The notes beneath the pieces are model-generated. The model did not search any database. It was not told the DNA's origin and saw only the letters and a list, made by a program, of their open reading frames with translations. Both the position numbers and the translations under genes were made by a program. This document shows, one piece after another, positions 25,318-33,993 of a stretch of DNA of 64,000 bases. The stretch's first letter is position 1, and each line of letters opens with the position of its first letter. The DNA is from an uncultured Oxalobacteraceae bacterium (GTDB taxonomy: Bacteria; Pseudomonadota; Gammaproteobacteria; Burkholderiales; Burkholderiaceae_D): positions 1 to 64,000 of the forward strand of contig CAITOF010000054.1 in NCBI GenBank assembly GCA_903893945.1, read 5' to 3'.

Positions 25318-25505
25318 ATCGTTTTTATAATTAAGGTAAATCAGCTCGACAATACTCCAGACAACCTTTCTGAATACTTTCAGTACGATAATATTTTAAA
25401 TGTGTTGTTGGCGGATACCAAAGCTGGCTAGAATGACGCCCAGAGCGTCGATCCACTGGCCCAGCACGTAATGCAGCGGTGTTAATTTAACAATATGTCA
25501 ATATC

Positions 25506-26192
25506 ATGAGATTACTTTTGGTGGAAGACAATCAGGAGCTGGCCCGGTCGCTGGTGCAACTGTTGTCGCAGTCAGCCTACATCGTCGAACACGCCAGAAC
25601 CGGTGAAGAGGCCAGTTTATTGCTGGACACACAGGCCTACGATCTGGTCCTGCTGGATCTGAATCTGCCGGGCATCAAGGGTCAGCAGCTGTTAAAACGG
25701 ATTCGTAGCCACGATGCCGACCTGCCGGTCCTGATTATCAGTGCATTGAACGAATCTAAAACGATAGTTGAAAACCTAGACCTCGGTGCTGACGACTACC
25801 TGACCAAACCTTTTCAGATCGATGAACTGGAAGCGCGAATGCGAACCCTGATCCGCAGGGTCAACGGCAAGAAAAGCCCGGTCATTCACTGCGGTTCATT
25901 GTCCTATGATACCAACAGCAAAATGTTCAGAAACCGCGAGCAGATCATCGATCTGACGCCCAAAGAACATGCGGTGCTGGAATTGCTGATCCTGAAACTC
26001 GGCAAAACCATCTCCAAACAGGAATTCATCAACAGCCTGTATTCCATCAATGACTTCGTCTCACCCAGTGCACTGGAGATTTATACGACCCGGATCCGCA
26101 AGAAAATTCACGGTAGCGGTGCACAGATCATCACACTGCGCGGCTTAGGCTATATGCTTTCATTTGTTCCTGATGAAAATCCATCAATTTAA
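25506..26192 (+). CDS. Response regulator, OmpR/TctD type
   Basis: A 228-residue response regulator with receiver and winged-helix domains. The receiver has the acidic pair (VEDN), phospho-acceptor Asp51 in D-L-V-L-L-D-L-N-L-P, and the conserved Lys in Y-L-T-K-P-F. The C-terminal half ends in R-I-R-K-K-I...I-I-T-L-R-G-L-G-Y-M-L, the usual OmpR winged helix. It overlaps the kinase gene by 20 bp and is divergent from the binding-protein/symporter genes, which it most likely activates. Close in layout to TctD of tricarboxylate systems. Confidence 0.92.
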   Translation: MRLLLVEDNQELARSLVQLLSQSAYIVEHARTGEEASLLLDTQAYDLVLLDLNLPGIKGQQLLKRIRSHDADLPVLIISALNESKTIVENLDLGADDYLTKPFQIDELEARMRTLIRRVNGKKSPVIHCGSLSYDTNSKMFRNREQIIDLTPKEHAVLELLILKLGKTISKQEFINSLYSINDFVSPSALEIYTTRIRKKIHGSGAQIITLRGLGYMLSFVPDENPSI

Positions 26193-27588
26193 CAGCCTGC
26201 GAGCCCGCCTGGTGGTGTGGATCCTGCTCCCTTCACTGCTGATCATCCTGATTGATGCGCTGCTGGTGTATCAGCAGTCCAGAAATACAGCCATTCTGGT
26301 GGAAGACAACCTGTTACTGGCATCGGCCAAGGTCATCTCTCAGCAGGTCAAGGTTGACGATAATTTTTACGAAATTATCACACCGCCCGCCGCCTTTGAA
26401 ATGCTGGCCGATGATTACCGGGATAAAGTGTATTTTTCGGTGCGGGACAAATCCAGTTTCCTGTTTGCCGGAAGCGCGGAGCTGGTTTATTCCAGCAAGG
26501 TCGACCTGAATCACAGCGATGATGCCTACTTTTCCACGCTGAACAGCGAACCGATACGTGTGGTGTCGTATTTCTACCGGATTCCGAATTCCGAAGCTGA
26601 TTTTGTCGTCACGACTGTCGCCAAAACGCTGGGCGCTTATCATGCGCTGACCAACAGCCTGTTCTGGAATACCATCAAGATCCATTTTCTGATGTTAATT
26701 GTGCTGATGACCTCCCTGTCACTGGCACTGAAATGGACCATGAAGCCGATTAACCGGTTAGCCGATGAATTGAAAAATCGTTCTTCCCGGGATTTGCGTC
26801 CGCTGACGCTGGCTGATGCGCCGGATGAACTGGCACCGGTGATTCAGTCGATTAACGATTACGTGTCAAGGCTGAAAAAAAACACGCAATCGTATGAAGA
26901 ATTTTTGCAGAATGCGGCGCATCACCTGCGCACCTCCTACGCCATCATCAATGCTGAAATCGAAATCGCGATGCGTAGTGCGCACCAGAATCAGCACAGT
27001 AATCTGTCCATAGCCAACTTAAAACGCCAGGTTGCAGCAGGCGTGAAAATTGTCAACGATCTGTTAATGCTGGCCAGCATGGAAAAGGCGAACGACAGTG
27101 GAATTTTTATCAATGGGAAAAAGGAGCGTGTCAACCTTGCAGAAGTCATTGTGACGATACTTGAAAAATTTGCGCCGGTGGCATTTCAGAAGGATATTTC
27201 CTTGAACGTGATCACGCTCGATACTACACTGGAGATCGTGGAAACACCGCGCCTGATCGAAGAACTGATATCCAATCTGATTGACAACGCCATCCAGCAC
27301 ATTCCCAACGGGCGGGAAATTTTCGTGGCATTGAATACGGCCGTTGACGGAATCGTTTTGCAGATCAGTGATAACGGTCACGGGATTCCGGACGAGGAGC
27401 TGGACAATGTCTTCCAGCGGTTTTACCGCCTTGACAGCACGCGCACCGCCAGTTCCGGGCTGGGTCTGTCGATAGTCCGGGAAATTTGCGAATTTATTGG
27501 CGCCACTGTTTCTCTGTCGCGTCGCCCGTCGGGTGAAGGTCTGTTGGTAGAAATAGTATTTAAAAATATTTCCATTAAAGCAATGTAA
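26173..27588 (+). CDS. Sensor histidine kinase, TctE type
   Basis: A 471-residue inner-membrane kinase. It has a first membrane helix (about 12-32), a periplasmic sensor region, a second helix (about 168-188), a HAMP linker, a dimerisation domain and an ATPase domain. The phospho-acceptor region reads A-A-H-H-L-R-T-S-Y-A: the His and L-R-T are present but the Pro that normally follows is Ser. N, G1 and G2 boxes are clear (N-L-I-D-N-A, D-N-G-H-G-I, S-G-L-G-L-S). The ATG at 26173, inside the end of the regulator gene, is preferred to an upstream TTG. Partner of the adjacent TctD-type regulator. Confidence 0.9.
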   Translation: MKIHQFNSLRARLVVWILLPSLLIILIDALLVYQQSRNTAILVEDNLLLASAKVISQQVKVDDNFYEIITPPAAFEMLADDYRDKVYFSVRDKSSFLFAGSAELVYSSKVDLNHSDDAYFSTLNSEPIRVVSYFYRIPNSEADFVVTTVAKTLGAYHALTNSLFWNTIKIHFLMLIVLMTSLSLALKWTMKPINRLADELKNRSSRDLRPLTLADAPDELAPVIQSINDYVSRLKKNTQSYEEFLQNAAHHLRTSYAIINAEIEIAMRSAHQNQHSNLSIANLKRQVAAGVKIVNDLLMLASMEKANDSGIFINGKKERVNLAEVIVTILEKFAPVAFQKDISLNVITLDTTLEIVETPRLIEELISNLIDNAIQHIPNGREIFVALNTAVDGIVLQISDNGHGIPDEELDNVFQRFYRLDSTRTASSGLGLSIVREICEFIGATVSLSRRPSGEGLLVEIVFKNISIKAM

Positions 27589-27751
27589 TTTCCTGTTTTT
27601 GCCGTTGTGCTGGTGTTAATGTAAATAGTTGATCCGAATTTGCAACACTGAAAGCGTTCAGAAAGTAAATTAATCATATAAAGCACACATTCCTGATTCA
27701 TTGATTTATTCAAAATGAGGAATTATTACAATAACTACGAGGAGACAGACC

Positions 27752-29464
27752 GTGAAATCACAGAATACCCTGCCACAACCGATAGCCTTCAGGCCCAGAA
27801 AATTGCTGCTGTCCAGCGCGGTTGCTGCCGCCTTCGCGCTGGCTCCGCTGGCCAACGCCCATGCGGATGACATGTCAGACATGAAGGCGCAGATTCAGCA
27901 GCAGAATCAGAAAATCCAGGAGTTGCAAAACATGCTGGAAAGCCTGAAAGCGGCACTGCAGAACAGAGCTGCCGGGTCCACAGCGGTGCCGGCAGCGTCA
28001 ATGAGTCCGGCGGCAGCACCTGCTGTGCCGGGCGTGGCCGCAGCGATAGGCGCACCGGTGGCGTCGGTGCCGGATTCGTTGCGTTATGACCAGGATGGTA
28101 CCGCTATTATCAATCAGTATCCGGATGGGCTGACCATTTTTGACAACAGCAAGACCCGGTTGAAAATTTACGGACTGGTGGAGCCGAGCCTGAGCCACGT
28201 CACGAGTCAGGTAGTGTCGCCGATTCCCTACGGCAAGGGCGCCAGTTCGAGCATACCTGCGGGCGGCACACCGACCGGCAGTTATGCCACCACGTTCGGG
28301 TTCCAGACGTCCTGGTTCAGTGGTAACCGACTCGGTTTTGACATCGAACACGACCTGGGCAACCTGTGGGGCATGAGCAATCTGAAGGCGATCTCCAAAC
28401 TGGAAACGGAATTTGAACTGCCGTCCGGTTCGTTTGATACGTCCAATACCCTGTTTAACCGCGACGCTTGGGCGGGTTTTTACAGCCCGGAACTGGGTAA
28501 ACTGACCTTTGGACGCCAGAACACCCTGACGCGCGACTTCACCCAGACCTGGGGTGATCCTTACGGCACGGCCGAGGTTAACTTGCGTGAAGGTGGCTAC
28601 ACCAACGTCAACAACTTCAAGCAGATCATTTTCTATTCAGGCAGTGGCGATTCCACCCGCCTGGACAGTGCTATCGTCTGGAAGAAAAAGTACGGCGACA
28701 ACTGGGTAGTCGGTCTGGCGCACTCATTCGGGTTTCAGGGTGCGGGTGGCAGTGGCGGTCTTGGGCCGGGCGAATTGTATGGCTCGATCACGCCGGGCTA
28801 TACAGGTGGTGGCCAGGGCGGTCCGGTTCCCGGCGATCCTAAAAATGGCGCGACCAATGAGGCCTCGGTGGCTTACAACGGTCTGGAAATAGGGGGCGGG
28901 GCCAAGCTCAACATCAACTATTCTTATAACACGGTTAATGTCGACGACCTGGACCAGACCGCTAATCTGATTGGTGGCAATATTGTTTTCAATGACATGT
29001 TCCGGCTTAATGGGGGTTACATACACTATACGGCGCAGCAGGGCGTGAACAATATCGCCGGTGACCGGACCGATGAAGCGAAAACCCTGTCGGGCAGCCT
29101 GAAGTTTGGCAAGACGTCCTATTCACTGGGCTGGGCTGACACCTCGGTCAAGAATGCCGGATTTATTGGTGGAGGCACGGGTGGCATCAATATGCTGCCG
29201 TTCATTTCCACTGCCCCCAACCTGAGCATGTTAAATGCGATTCCGACCAATCTGGCATCGGGTACCAAGAAGTCGCTGTTTGGTTCAGTGGTTTATCACT
29301 GGGATACGCAGACCGACTTCTACCTGGCGGCGGACTACGTGAAAATTACCGGCGGCATATCCATGCCGGACGCAGCCAACAACGGCACCAATCTGTCGGG
29401 CAATCCGGCGCTGGGTATCAATAATGAAACCGAAATTGCGACCGGTGTACGTCTGAAGTTTTAA
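27752..29464 (+). CDS. DcaP-like trimeric outer-membrane porin
   Basis: A 570-residue exported protein starting at GTG 27752 behind a strong GAGGAG ribosome site. The signal peptide ends near NAHADD. An N-terminal coiled coil (about residues 42-70, rich in Q and L: Q-I-Q-Q-Q-N-Q-K-I-Q-E-L-Q) precedes a beta-barrel domain ending in Phe (TGVRLKF). This is the layout of DcaP porins, which pass dicarboxylates and other negatively charged compounds through the outer membrane. It follows the kinase gene and closes at a strong terminator, so it is likely the outer-membrane gate of the same carboxylate uptake system. Confidence 0.83.
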   Translation: MKSQNTLPQPIAFRPRKLLLSSAVAAAFALAPLANAHADDMSDMKAQIQQQNQKIQELQNMLESLKAALQNRAAGSTAVPAASMSPAAAPAVPGVAAAIGAPVASVPDSLRYDQDGTAIINQYPDGLTIFDNSKTRLKIYGLVEPSLSHVTSQVVSPIPYGKGASSSIPAGGTPTGSYATTFGFQTSWFSGNRLGFDIEHDLGNLWGMSNLKAISKLETEFELPSGSFDTSNTLFNRDAWAGFYSPELGKLTFGRQNTLTRDFTQTWGDPYGTAEVNLREGGYTNVNNFKQIIFYSGSGDSTRLDSAIVWKKKYGDNWVVGLAHSFGFQGAGGSGGLGPGELYGSITPGYTGGGQGGPVPGDPKNGATNEASVAYNGLEIGGGAKLNINYSYNTVNVDDLDQTANLIGGNIVFNDMFRLNGGYIHYTAQQGVNNIAGDRTDEAKTLSGSLKFGKTSYSLGWADTSVKNAGFIGGGTGGINMLPFISTAPNLSMLNAIPTNLASGTKKSLFGSVVYHWDTQTDFYLAADYVKITGGISMPDAANNGTNLSGNPALGINNETEIATGVRLKF

Positions 29465-29493
29465 ACACTCGCCGGTTAATCTCCGTTTCATGA

Positions 29494-29523
29494 ATACCAC
29501 CCGAGCCGGGTGGTATTTTTTTT
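29494..29523 (+). terminator. Rho-independent terminator after the porin gene
   Basis: A perfect 9-bp stem, ATACCACCC/GGGTGGTAT, with a 5-base loop (GAGCC), is followed by eight T residues on the forward strand. It begins 30 bp after the porin stop codon. This is the clearest intrinsic terminator in the window. Confidence 0.95.
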
Positions 29524-29693
29524 GGGAGAACTGGTTCCCCGCCTTGCCGGGTCCGAATTGAAACCGGCCCGGTCGTGTACCGCGCAGGGTTCTGCCGGTT
29601 AAAATGAAGTGACAACGGGCTGCGACAACGTCTGATTTTTGTCAATAAAGTCGGTCTTTGTCACCCCGGGTCTGCTTCCATTAATTGATAATG

Positions 29694-29702
29694 TGTTATT
29701 CT
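29694..29702 (+). promoter_or_regulatory. Extended -10 promoter element
   Basis: TGTTATTCT fits an extended -10 (TGnTATnnT) without a good -35, 52 bp upstream of the nucleotidyltransferase start. The block TATTCTTTTTGT that it begins is repeated exactly before the GGDEF-EAL gene at 34374-34385. Confidence 0.5.
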
Positions 29703-29753
29703 TTTTGTCAGTGTTTCTCTGGAACGGACGACTATTCTTAAAAAAGTGAGTGT

Positions 29754-31565
29754 ATGGATCGTTTTGATTTCGGCTTTTCGCCGTATGAAATTCTCACCAG
29801 CGCGGAACGCTCGGTACTGCAGTCGTCCGTCGATATGGTGTTTTACGATGACGAAGCGGTGATCATTGAGGCGGGGCAGTCGATCCAGTTTCTGTACGTG
29901 GTCATCAAGGGACTGGTGCGCGAGGTCAGTCTAAGTAATGAAGTCGTTGGGGTCTACCGTGCCCGTGACACGTTCGAAGCGCGCGCCCTGATTGAAGGAA
30001 GCAGTCCGAACCGGTTTGTGGTTGAGGAACAGGCGCTGCTGTTTGCCATCCCCAAAGACACCGTGAAAGAACTGGTCTCGGCCAACCCCCAGTTCGGCGC
30101 CTATTTCTATACCAGTGTCGCTGATAAATTATCGAATATGGCGCTGACCCGTCGAGTTCAGGAAGTGGAAAGCATGATCACCGCCAAAGTGCGGGATGCG
30201 TTTCGACATAAAGCGATCTGGCTCGATGGCGCCGAGTCGATACTGCACGCGGCCAAGACCATGAAGCAGAACAAGATCAAATCAATCCTGGTGCAGCATC
30301 AGAACCGGGTCGGACTGATGACTGAATCGGCGATGCGCGATATCGTCATTGCCGGCGTGTCGTCGGACGATCCCATCCATGCCTGGACGCAGTTCGACCT
30401 GATTTCCTGTGACCTGGATGATTACGTCTTTAACGCGCTGCTGCGCATGACCAAATTCAAGATTCAGCGTGTCATCGTGACTGAACAGGGTAAGCCGATA
30501 GGTGCTCTGGAGCAGATTGACATTCTGGCGTATTTTTCCAATCACACGCACCTGATCGCACAGCGACTGGAACGTGCAACCAGCATCGACGAACTGGTTG
30601 ATATTGCCGAACAGATGACCCGATCGATCAGAATATTGCGGGGCAATGGCATGCGCGCCCAGCAACTGGCCAAACTGACCGAAGTCCTGAATACCAGCCT
30701 GTTTGAGAAAGCCTGGTCCATCATCGCGCCGCAGGAACTGATTGAAAAAAGCTGTTTGCTGGTGATGGGTTCCGAAGGGCGCGGCGAACAGATCCTTAAA
30801 ACCGATCAGGACAATGCGCTGATTATTCGCGATGGTGTTGATTTGGCGCTCGCCGAGCAGGCCTGCGTAGCGTTCTCGGACGCGCTCGCGCGACTGGGGT
30901 ATCCACCCTGTAACGGAAAAATCATGGTGAATAATTCCGAGTGGCGCAAAACCATTGCGGACTTCAAACAGACCATTTACCAATGGTGCCAGGCACCCGA
31001 GTCCGACTCAATGATGAAGCTGGCCATTTTTGTGGATGCCAAAGTGGTCGCCGGTGACGCTACAATATTGACCGAGGTAAACGATTACCTGAACCACCTG
31101 CTTAACGATGATGCCGGCCGGTTTGGCCAGTTTGCCCGCGCCATCATGCTTTTTGATTCGGTGAATCAGGGATTTTTCTCGCAACTGATCAAGCGCGAAA
31201 CCACTTCGCACATGGATATCAAGAAGATGGGCGTTTTTCCGATCGTGCACGGCATCCGGTCGCTGAGCCTGCAGGCGCGCCTGACGGAAACGAATACCTT
31301 TGACCGGTTGAGCCGCCTGGCCCACCTCGGTATTGTTGATCAGGGTCTGGCTCAGGATCTGGCCGAATCGTTAAGCCTGCTGATGGATCTGCGCCTGGAT
31401 GCCGGGTTGTCTGACCAGTTGATCCAGTCGTTTGGCAGCAACCATAACCAGATCGACATGCAGACCCTGACCACTCTGGAACGCGATCTGCTGAAAGTGG
31501 CCCTGCAGGTGGTCAAGCGCTTCAAACTGAAGATTCACCAACATTTTCATCTGGGGACTTTTTAA
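29754..31565 (+). CDS. cNMP-binding/CBS/DUF294 nucleotidyltransferase-like protein
   Basis: A 603-residue cytoplasmic signalling protein with four parts: a cyclic-nucleotide-binding-like domain (about 15-130), two CBS domains (about 150-270), a GlnD-type nucleotidyltransferase-like domain (about 300-430) with G-S-E-G-R-G-E-Q and downstream T-D-Q-D-N-A, and the DUF294 C-terminal helical domain. The acidic pair of the nucleotidyltransferase site is kept (D-Q-D). The stop codon overlaps the start of the next gene (TAATG), so the exonuclease-like protein is produced with it, an arrangement known in many proteobacteria. The substrate is not established for this family; protein nucleotidylation is a guess by analogy with GlnD. 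Confidence 0.9.
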   Translation: MDRFDFGFSPYEILTSAERSVLQSSVDMVFYDDEAVIIEAGQSIQFLYVVIKGLVREVSLSNEVVGVYRARDTFEARALIEGSSPNRFVVEEQALLFAIPKDTVKELVSANPQFGAYFYTSVADKLSNMALTRRVQEVESMITAKVRDAFRHKAIWLDGAESILHAAKTMKQNKIKSILVQHQNRVGLMTESAMRDIVIAGVSSDDPIHAWTQFDLISCDLDDYVFNALLRMTKFKIQRVIVTEQGKPIGALEQIDILAYFSNHTHLIAQRLERATSIDELVDIAEQMTRSIRILRGNGMRAQQLAKLTEVLNTSLFEKAWSIIAPQELIEKSCLLVMGSEGRGEQILKTDQDNALIIRDGVDLALAEQACVAFSDALARLGYPPCNGKIMVNNSEWRKTIADFKQTIYQWCQAPESDSMMKLAIFVDAKVVAGDATILTEVNDYLNHLLNDDAGRFGQFARAIMLFDSVNQGFFSQLIKRETTSHMDIKKMGVFPIVHGIRSLSLQARLTETNTFDRLSRLAHLGIVDQGLAQDLAESLSLLMDLRLDAGLSDQLIQSFGSNHNQIDMQTLTTLERDLLKVALQVVKRFKLKIHQHFHLGTF

Positions 31566-32170
31566 TGTTGACAGCCTTGCGTCGGGCATGGGCGCACCGT
31601 CAGCTCACCGACCCGTCCCGTGCTTTTCTGTTTGATGAGCCCGAGGGTGAACTGGTCAGTTTTGATTGCGAAACGACCAGCCTGAACGTCAGGGAGGCCG
31701 AGATTCTGTCCATAGGTGCGGTTAAAATCCGCAACCGTACCATCGTCACCAGTGAATCTTTTTATGTGATCGTCAAGCCCGAAGGCGTTATGGAAGCGGC
31801 TAATGTCAAGATTCACGGTCTGCGTCCCAAGGATGTTTCTGACGGGATTCCGGTCGCGGATGCGCTTTGCCAGTTGCTTGACTTCATAGGCGGACGGGCG
31901 CTGGTTGGGTATTATCTTGAATATGACATCAAGGTGGTCAATAAATTCTTGAAGCCGTTGATCGGCATCGGGTTGCCAAACCGGGCCATTGAAGTGTCGG
32001 GCATATACTATGACCAGGAAATAAAAAATAATCACGATGGTTATGTGGACCTGAGAATGGCCTCGATCATTGAAAAACTGCAACTACCCGATCTGCCTCG
32101 TCATGATGCACTGAATGATGCTATTAATGTGGCGCTCATGTACCTGATGCTCAAGGCGCGTGAAAAATGA
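31565..32170 (+). CDS. DnaQ-like 3'-5' exonuclease
   Basis: A 201-residue DEDDh-type exonuclease related to the epsilon subunit of DNA polymerase III. The first motif is F-D-C-E-T-T-S-L-N, the second D acid lies in V-G-Y-Y-L-E-Y-D, and the third motif ends in R-H-D-A-L-N-D-A. These provide the four metal-binding acids and the catalytic His. It begins inside the stop codon of the DUF294 gene. A housekeeping DnaQ is expected elsewhere, so this is an accessory nuclease functionally tied to the upstream signalling protein. Confidence 0.9.
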   Translation: MLTALRRAWAHRQLTDPSRAFLFDEPEGELVSFDCETTSLNVREAEILSIGAVKIRNRTIVTSESFYVIVKPEGVMEAANVKIHGLRPKDVSDGIPVADALCQLLDFIGGRALVGYYLEYDIKVVNKFLKPLIGIGLPNRAIEVSGIYYDQEIKNNHDGYVDLRMASIIEKLQLPDLPRHDALNDAINVALMYLMLKAREK

Positions 32171-32195
32171 AACCGGATGAACTGAAAGAACACCC

Positions 32196-33359
32196 ATGAG
32201 TACTGATTTTTCAACCCCGCGACTCACCTCGACATTACCCCGCGTCGGGACCACGATCTTCAGTGTCATGTCGGCACTCGCGGCAGAGCGGGGCGCGGTC
32301 AATCTGGGCCAGGGTTTTCCGGACTTTGACTGTGACCCGCGTCTGGTCGATGCAGTGACTGACGCGATGAAGCGCGGCTTGAACCAGTATCCACCCATGC
32401 CGGGCGTGGTGGCATTACGCGAGGCTGTGGCCTTGAAAATCCGCACGCTGTACCGGCATGACTACCATCCGGCCAGCGAGATCACCATCACGGCTGGCGC
32501 CACCCAGGCGATCATCACCGCGATTCTCGCCATTGTTCACGCGGGTGATGAAGTCATCGTGCTGGATCCCTGCTATGACAGTTACGTTCCCAATATCGAG
32601 CTGGCCGGTGGCATTCCGGTGCGAGTACCCTTGACGCCGGGCTCGTTTCGACCCGACTTTGACAGAATTTCCGCAGCGCTGACCAGCAGAACCCGCGCCA
32701 TTATCATCAACACCCCACATAACCCGACCGGAACGGTCTGGACCGATGCCGAGATGTTGCGACTCCAGGACCTGCTGGCGCACACCGATGTGCTCGTCAT
32801 CGCCGATGAAGTCTATGAACACACGGTGTTTGACGGCCGCGAGCACCAGAGCGTGGCCTCCTTCCCGGGTCTGGCAGCCCGATCGTTCGTCGTCTCGAGT
32901 TTTGGCAAAACCTACCATGTGACCGGCTGGAAAATCGGCTACGTGGCGGCGCCCACCGAACTTTCCGGTGAATTTCGCAAGGTGCACCAGTTTAACGTTT
33001 TTACCGTCAACACCCCCGTCCAGTATGGCATCGCTGCCTATATGACCGACCCGCAACCCTACCTGCAGTTGCCGGCCTTTTACCAGCGCAAGCGCAATCT
33101 GTTCCGGGAAGGCCTCAAGCACACCCGCCTGAAGCTGTTGCCCTGCGAGGGCACCTATTTCCAATGCGTGGACATCAGCGCTGTCACGGACCTCGGCGAG
33201 ACCGAGTTCTGCAAATGGCTTACCACCGAGATCGGCGTAGCCGCGATTCCACTCTCGGCGTTCTACGCTGACGGTTTTGACCAGGGCGTGGTGCGGTTCT
33301 GTTTTGCCAAAAAGGAGTCCACGCTTAACGAGGCGCTGGACAGATTGACGCGGCTGTAA
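32196..33359 (+). CDS. PLP-dependent methionine-type aminotransferase (YbdL-like)
   Basis: A 387-residue class I/II aminotransferase. The N-terminal V-N-L-G-Q-G-F-P-D-F motif, the N-T-P-H-N-P-T-G substrate/cofactor motif, A-D-E-V-Y-E and the PLP-binding Lys in S-S-F-G-K-T-Y are all present, with R-F-C-F-A-K at the end providing the carboxylate-binding Arg. The closest named relatives are the methionine/aromatic aminotransferases of the YbdL/MtnE type. It follows the exonuclease gene by 25 bp on the same strand and could be in its operon, although the functions look unrelated. Confidence 0.9.
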   Translation: MSTDFSTPRLTSTLPRVGTTIFSVMSALAAERGAVNLGQGFPDFDCDPRLVDAVTDAMKRGLNQYPPMPGVVALREAVALKIRTLYRHDYHPASEITITAGATQAIITAILAIVHAGDEVIVLDPCYDSYVPNIELAGGIPVRVPLTPGSFRPDFDRISAALTSRTRAIIINTPHNPTGTVWTDAEMLRLQDLLAHTDVLVIADEVYEHTVFDGREHQSVASFPGLAARSFVVSSFGKTYHVTGWKIGYVAAPTELSGEFRKVHQFNVFTVNTPVQYGIAAYMTDPQPYLQLPAFYQRKRNLFREGLKHTRLKLLPCEGTYFQCVDISAVTDLGETEFCKWLTTEIGVAAIPLSAFYADGFDQGVVRFCFAKKESTLNEALDRLTRL

Positions 33360-33519
33360 CAGGCATGACAGGCATGCTGTACCCTATTTGCGGCAGTATT
33401 GACAGGACCATGTTGACCGGAATGATTGAGAACTGGAAAATCTGCTGCCGGTCTGGTGCGCCGCACCAGAAATAGCCGTCGGACGGCAGACGGCACAATC
33501 CGGTCAGTCGCAATTAGTC

Positions 33520-33993
33520 GTCATCCTCCGCGAAGGCGGGGGATCCAGTGGCACGCGAGTGCCTTCATCGCAAGAAAGTTAAACCAGTTTATTGATACAG
33601 ACAAGATGAAACAACCCGCTGTATACCTGCTTGCAAGCGAAAGAAATGGAACACTTTACGTCGGTGTTACGTCGAATCTCATTCAGCGTATTTGGCAACA
33701 TCGTGAGGGTGTTGTTGGTGGATTCACAAGCGAATATTCAGTTAAGACGCTAGTCTGGTATGAACTCCACGTAACGATGGAATCTGCTATCCGACGTGAA
33801 AAGGCTTTAAAAAAATGGAACAGAGGATGGAAATTAAAATTGGTTGAGGAAAGAAATCCCGAGTGGATTGATTTGTGGCCTGAAATTAATGGCGAGGTGG
33901 AATTTTTGAAGCCGTTATCTCCGTGACTGATGGAAGGAAATTACTGTTGAAGGCACTCGCGTGCCACTGGATTACCGCCTTCGCGGTAATGAC
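33520..33993. mobile_element. Inverted-repeat element carrying a GIY-YIG nuclease gene
   Basis: Left repeat 33520-33567 and right repeat 33948-33993 are inverted copies. The innermost 25 bp (33543-33567 and 33948-33972, ATCCAGTGGCACGCGAGTGC plus CTTCA) match exactly; the outer part varies a little. Each repeat holds two small palindromes (for example TACCGC/GCGGTA on the right and GGCAC/GTGCC in both). The only gene between them is the GIY-YIG gene. Repeats of the type CCGCGAAGGCGG are known as dispersed intergenic sequences in proteobacteria. No target duplication was found directly at the ends. Confidence 0.7.
33606..33926 (+). CDS. Small GIY-YIG nuclease
   Basis: A 106-residue single-domain protein of the small stand-alone GIY-YIG group. 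The start at ATG 33606 gives MKQPAVYLLASERNGTLYVG, in which V-Y-L-L and L-Y-V-G stand for the GIY and YIG strands; the catalytic Arg (S-N-L-I-Q-R), His (W-Q-H) and Glu (E-S-A-I-R-R-E-K) are present. The open frame upstream of the ATG only translates the left inverted repeat and is not coding. The gene has no functional link to its neighbours and sits inside an inverted-repeat element. Confidence 0.87.
   Translation: MKQPAVYLLASERNGTLYVGVTSNLIQRIWQHREGVVGGFTSEYSVKTLVWYELHVTMESAIRREKALKKWNRGWKLKLVEERNPEWIDLWPEINGEVEFLKPLSP

Noticed and set aside
33426-33605. 60-codon N-terminal extension of the GIY-YIG protein
   Set aside because: It translates the left inverted repeat (giving the familiar R-R-R-G-I-Q-W-H-A-S-A-F string of such repeats), and the GIY-YIG domain begins exactly at the ATG 33606.
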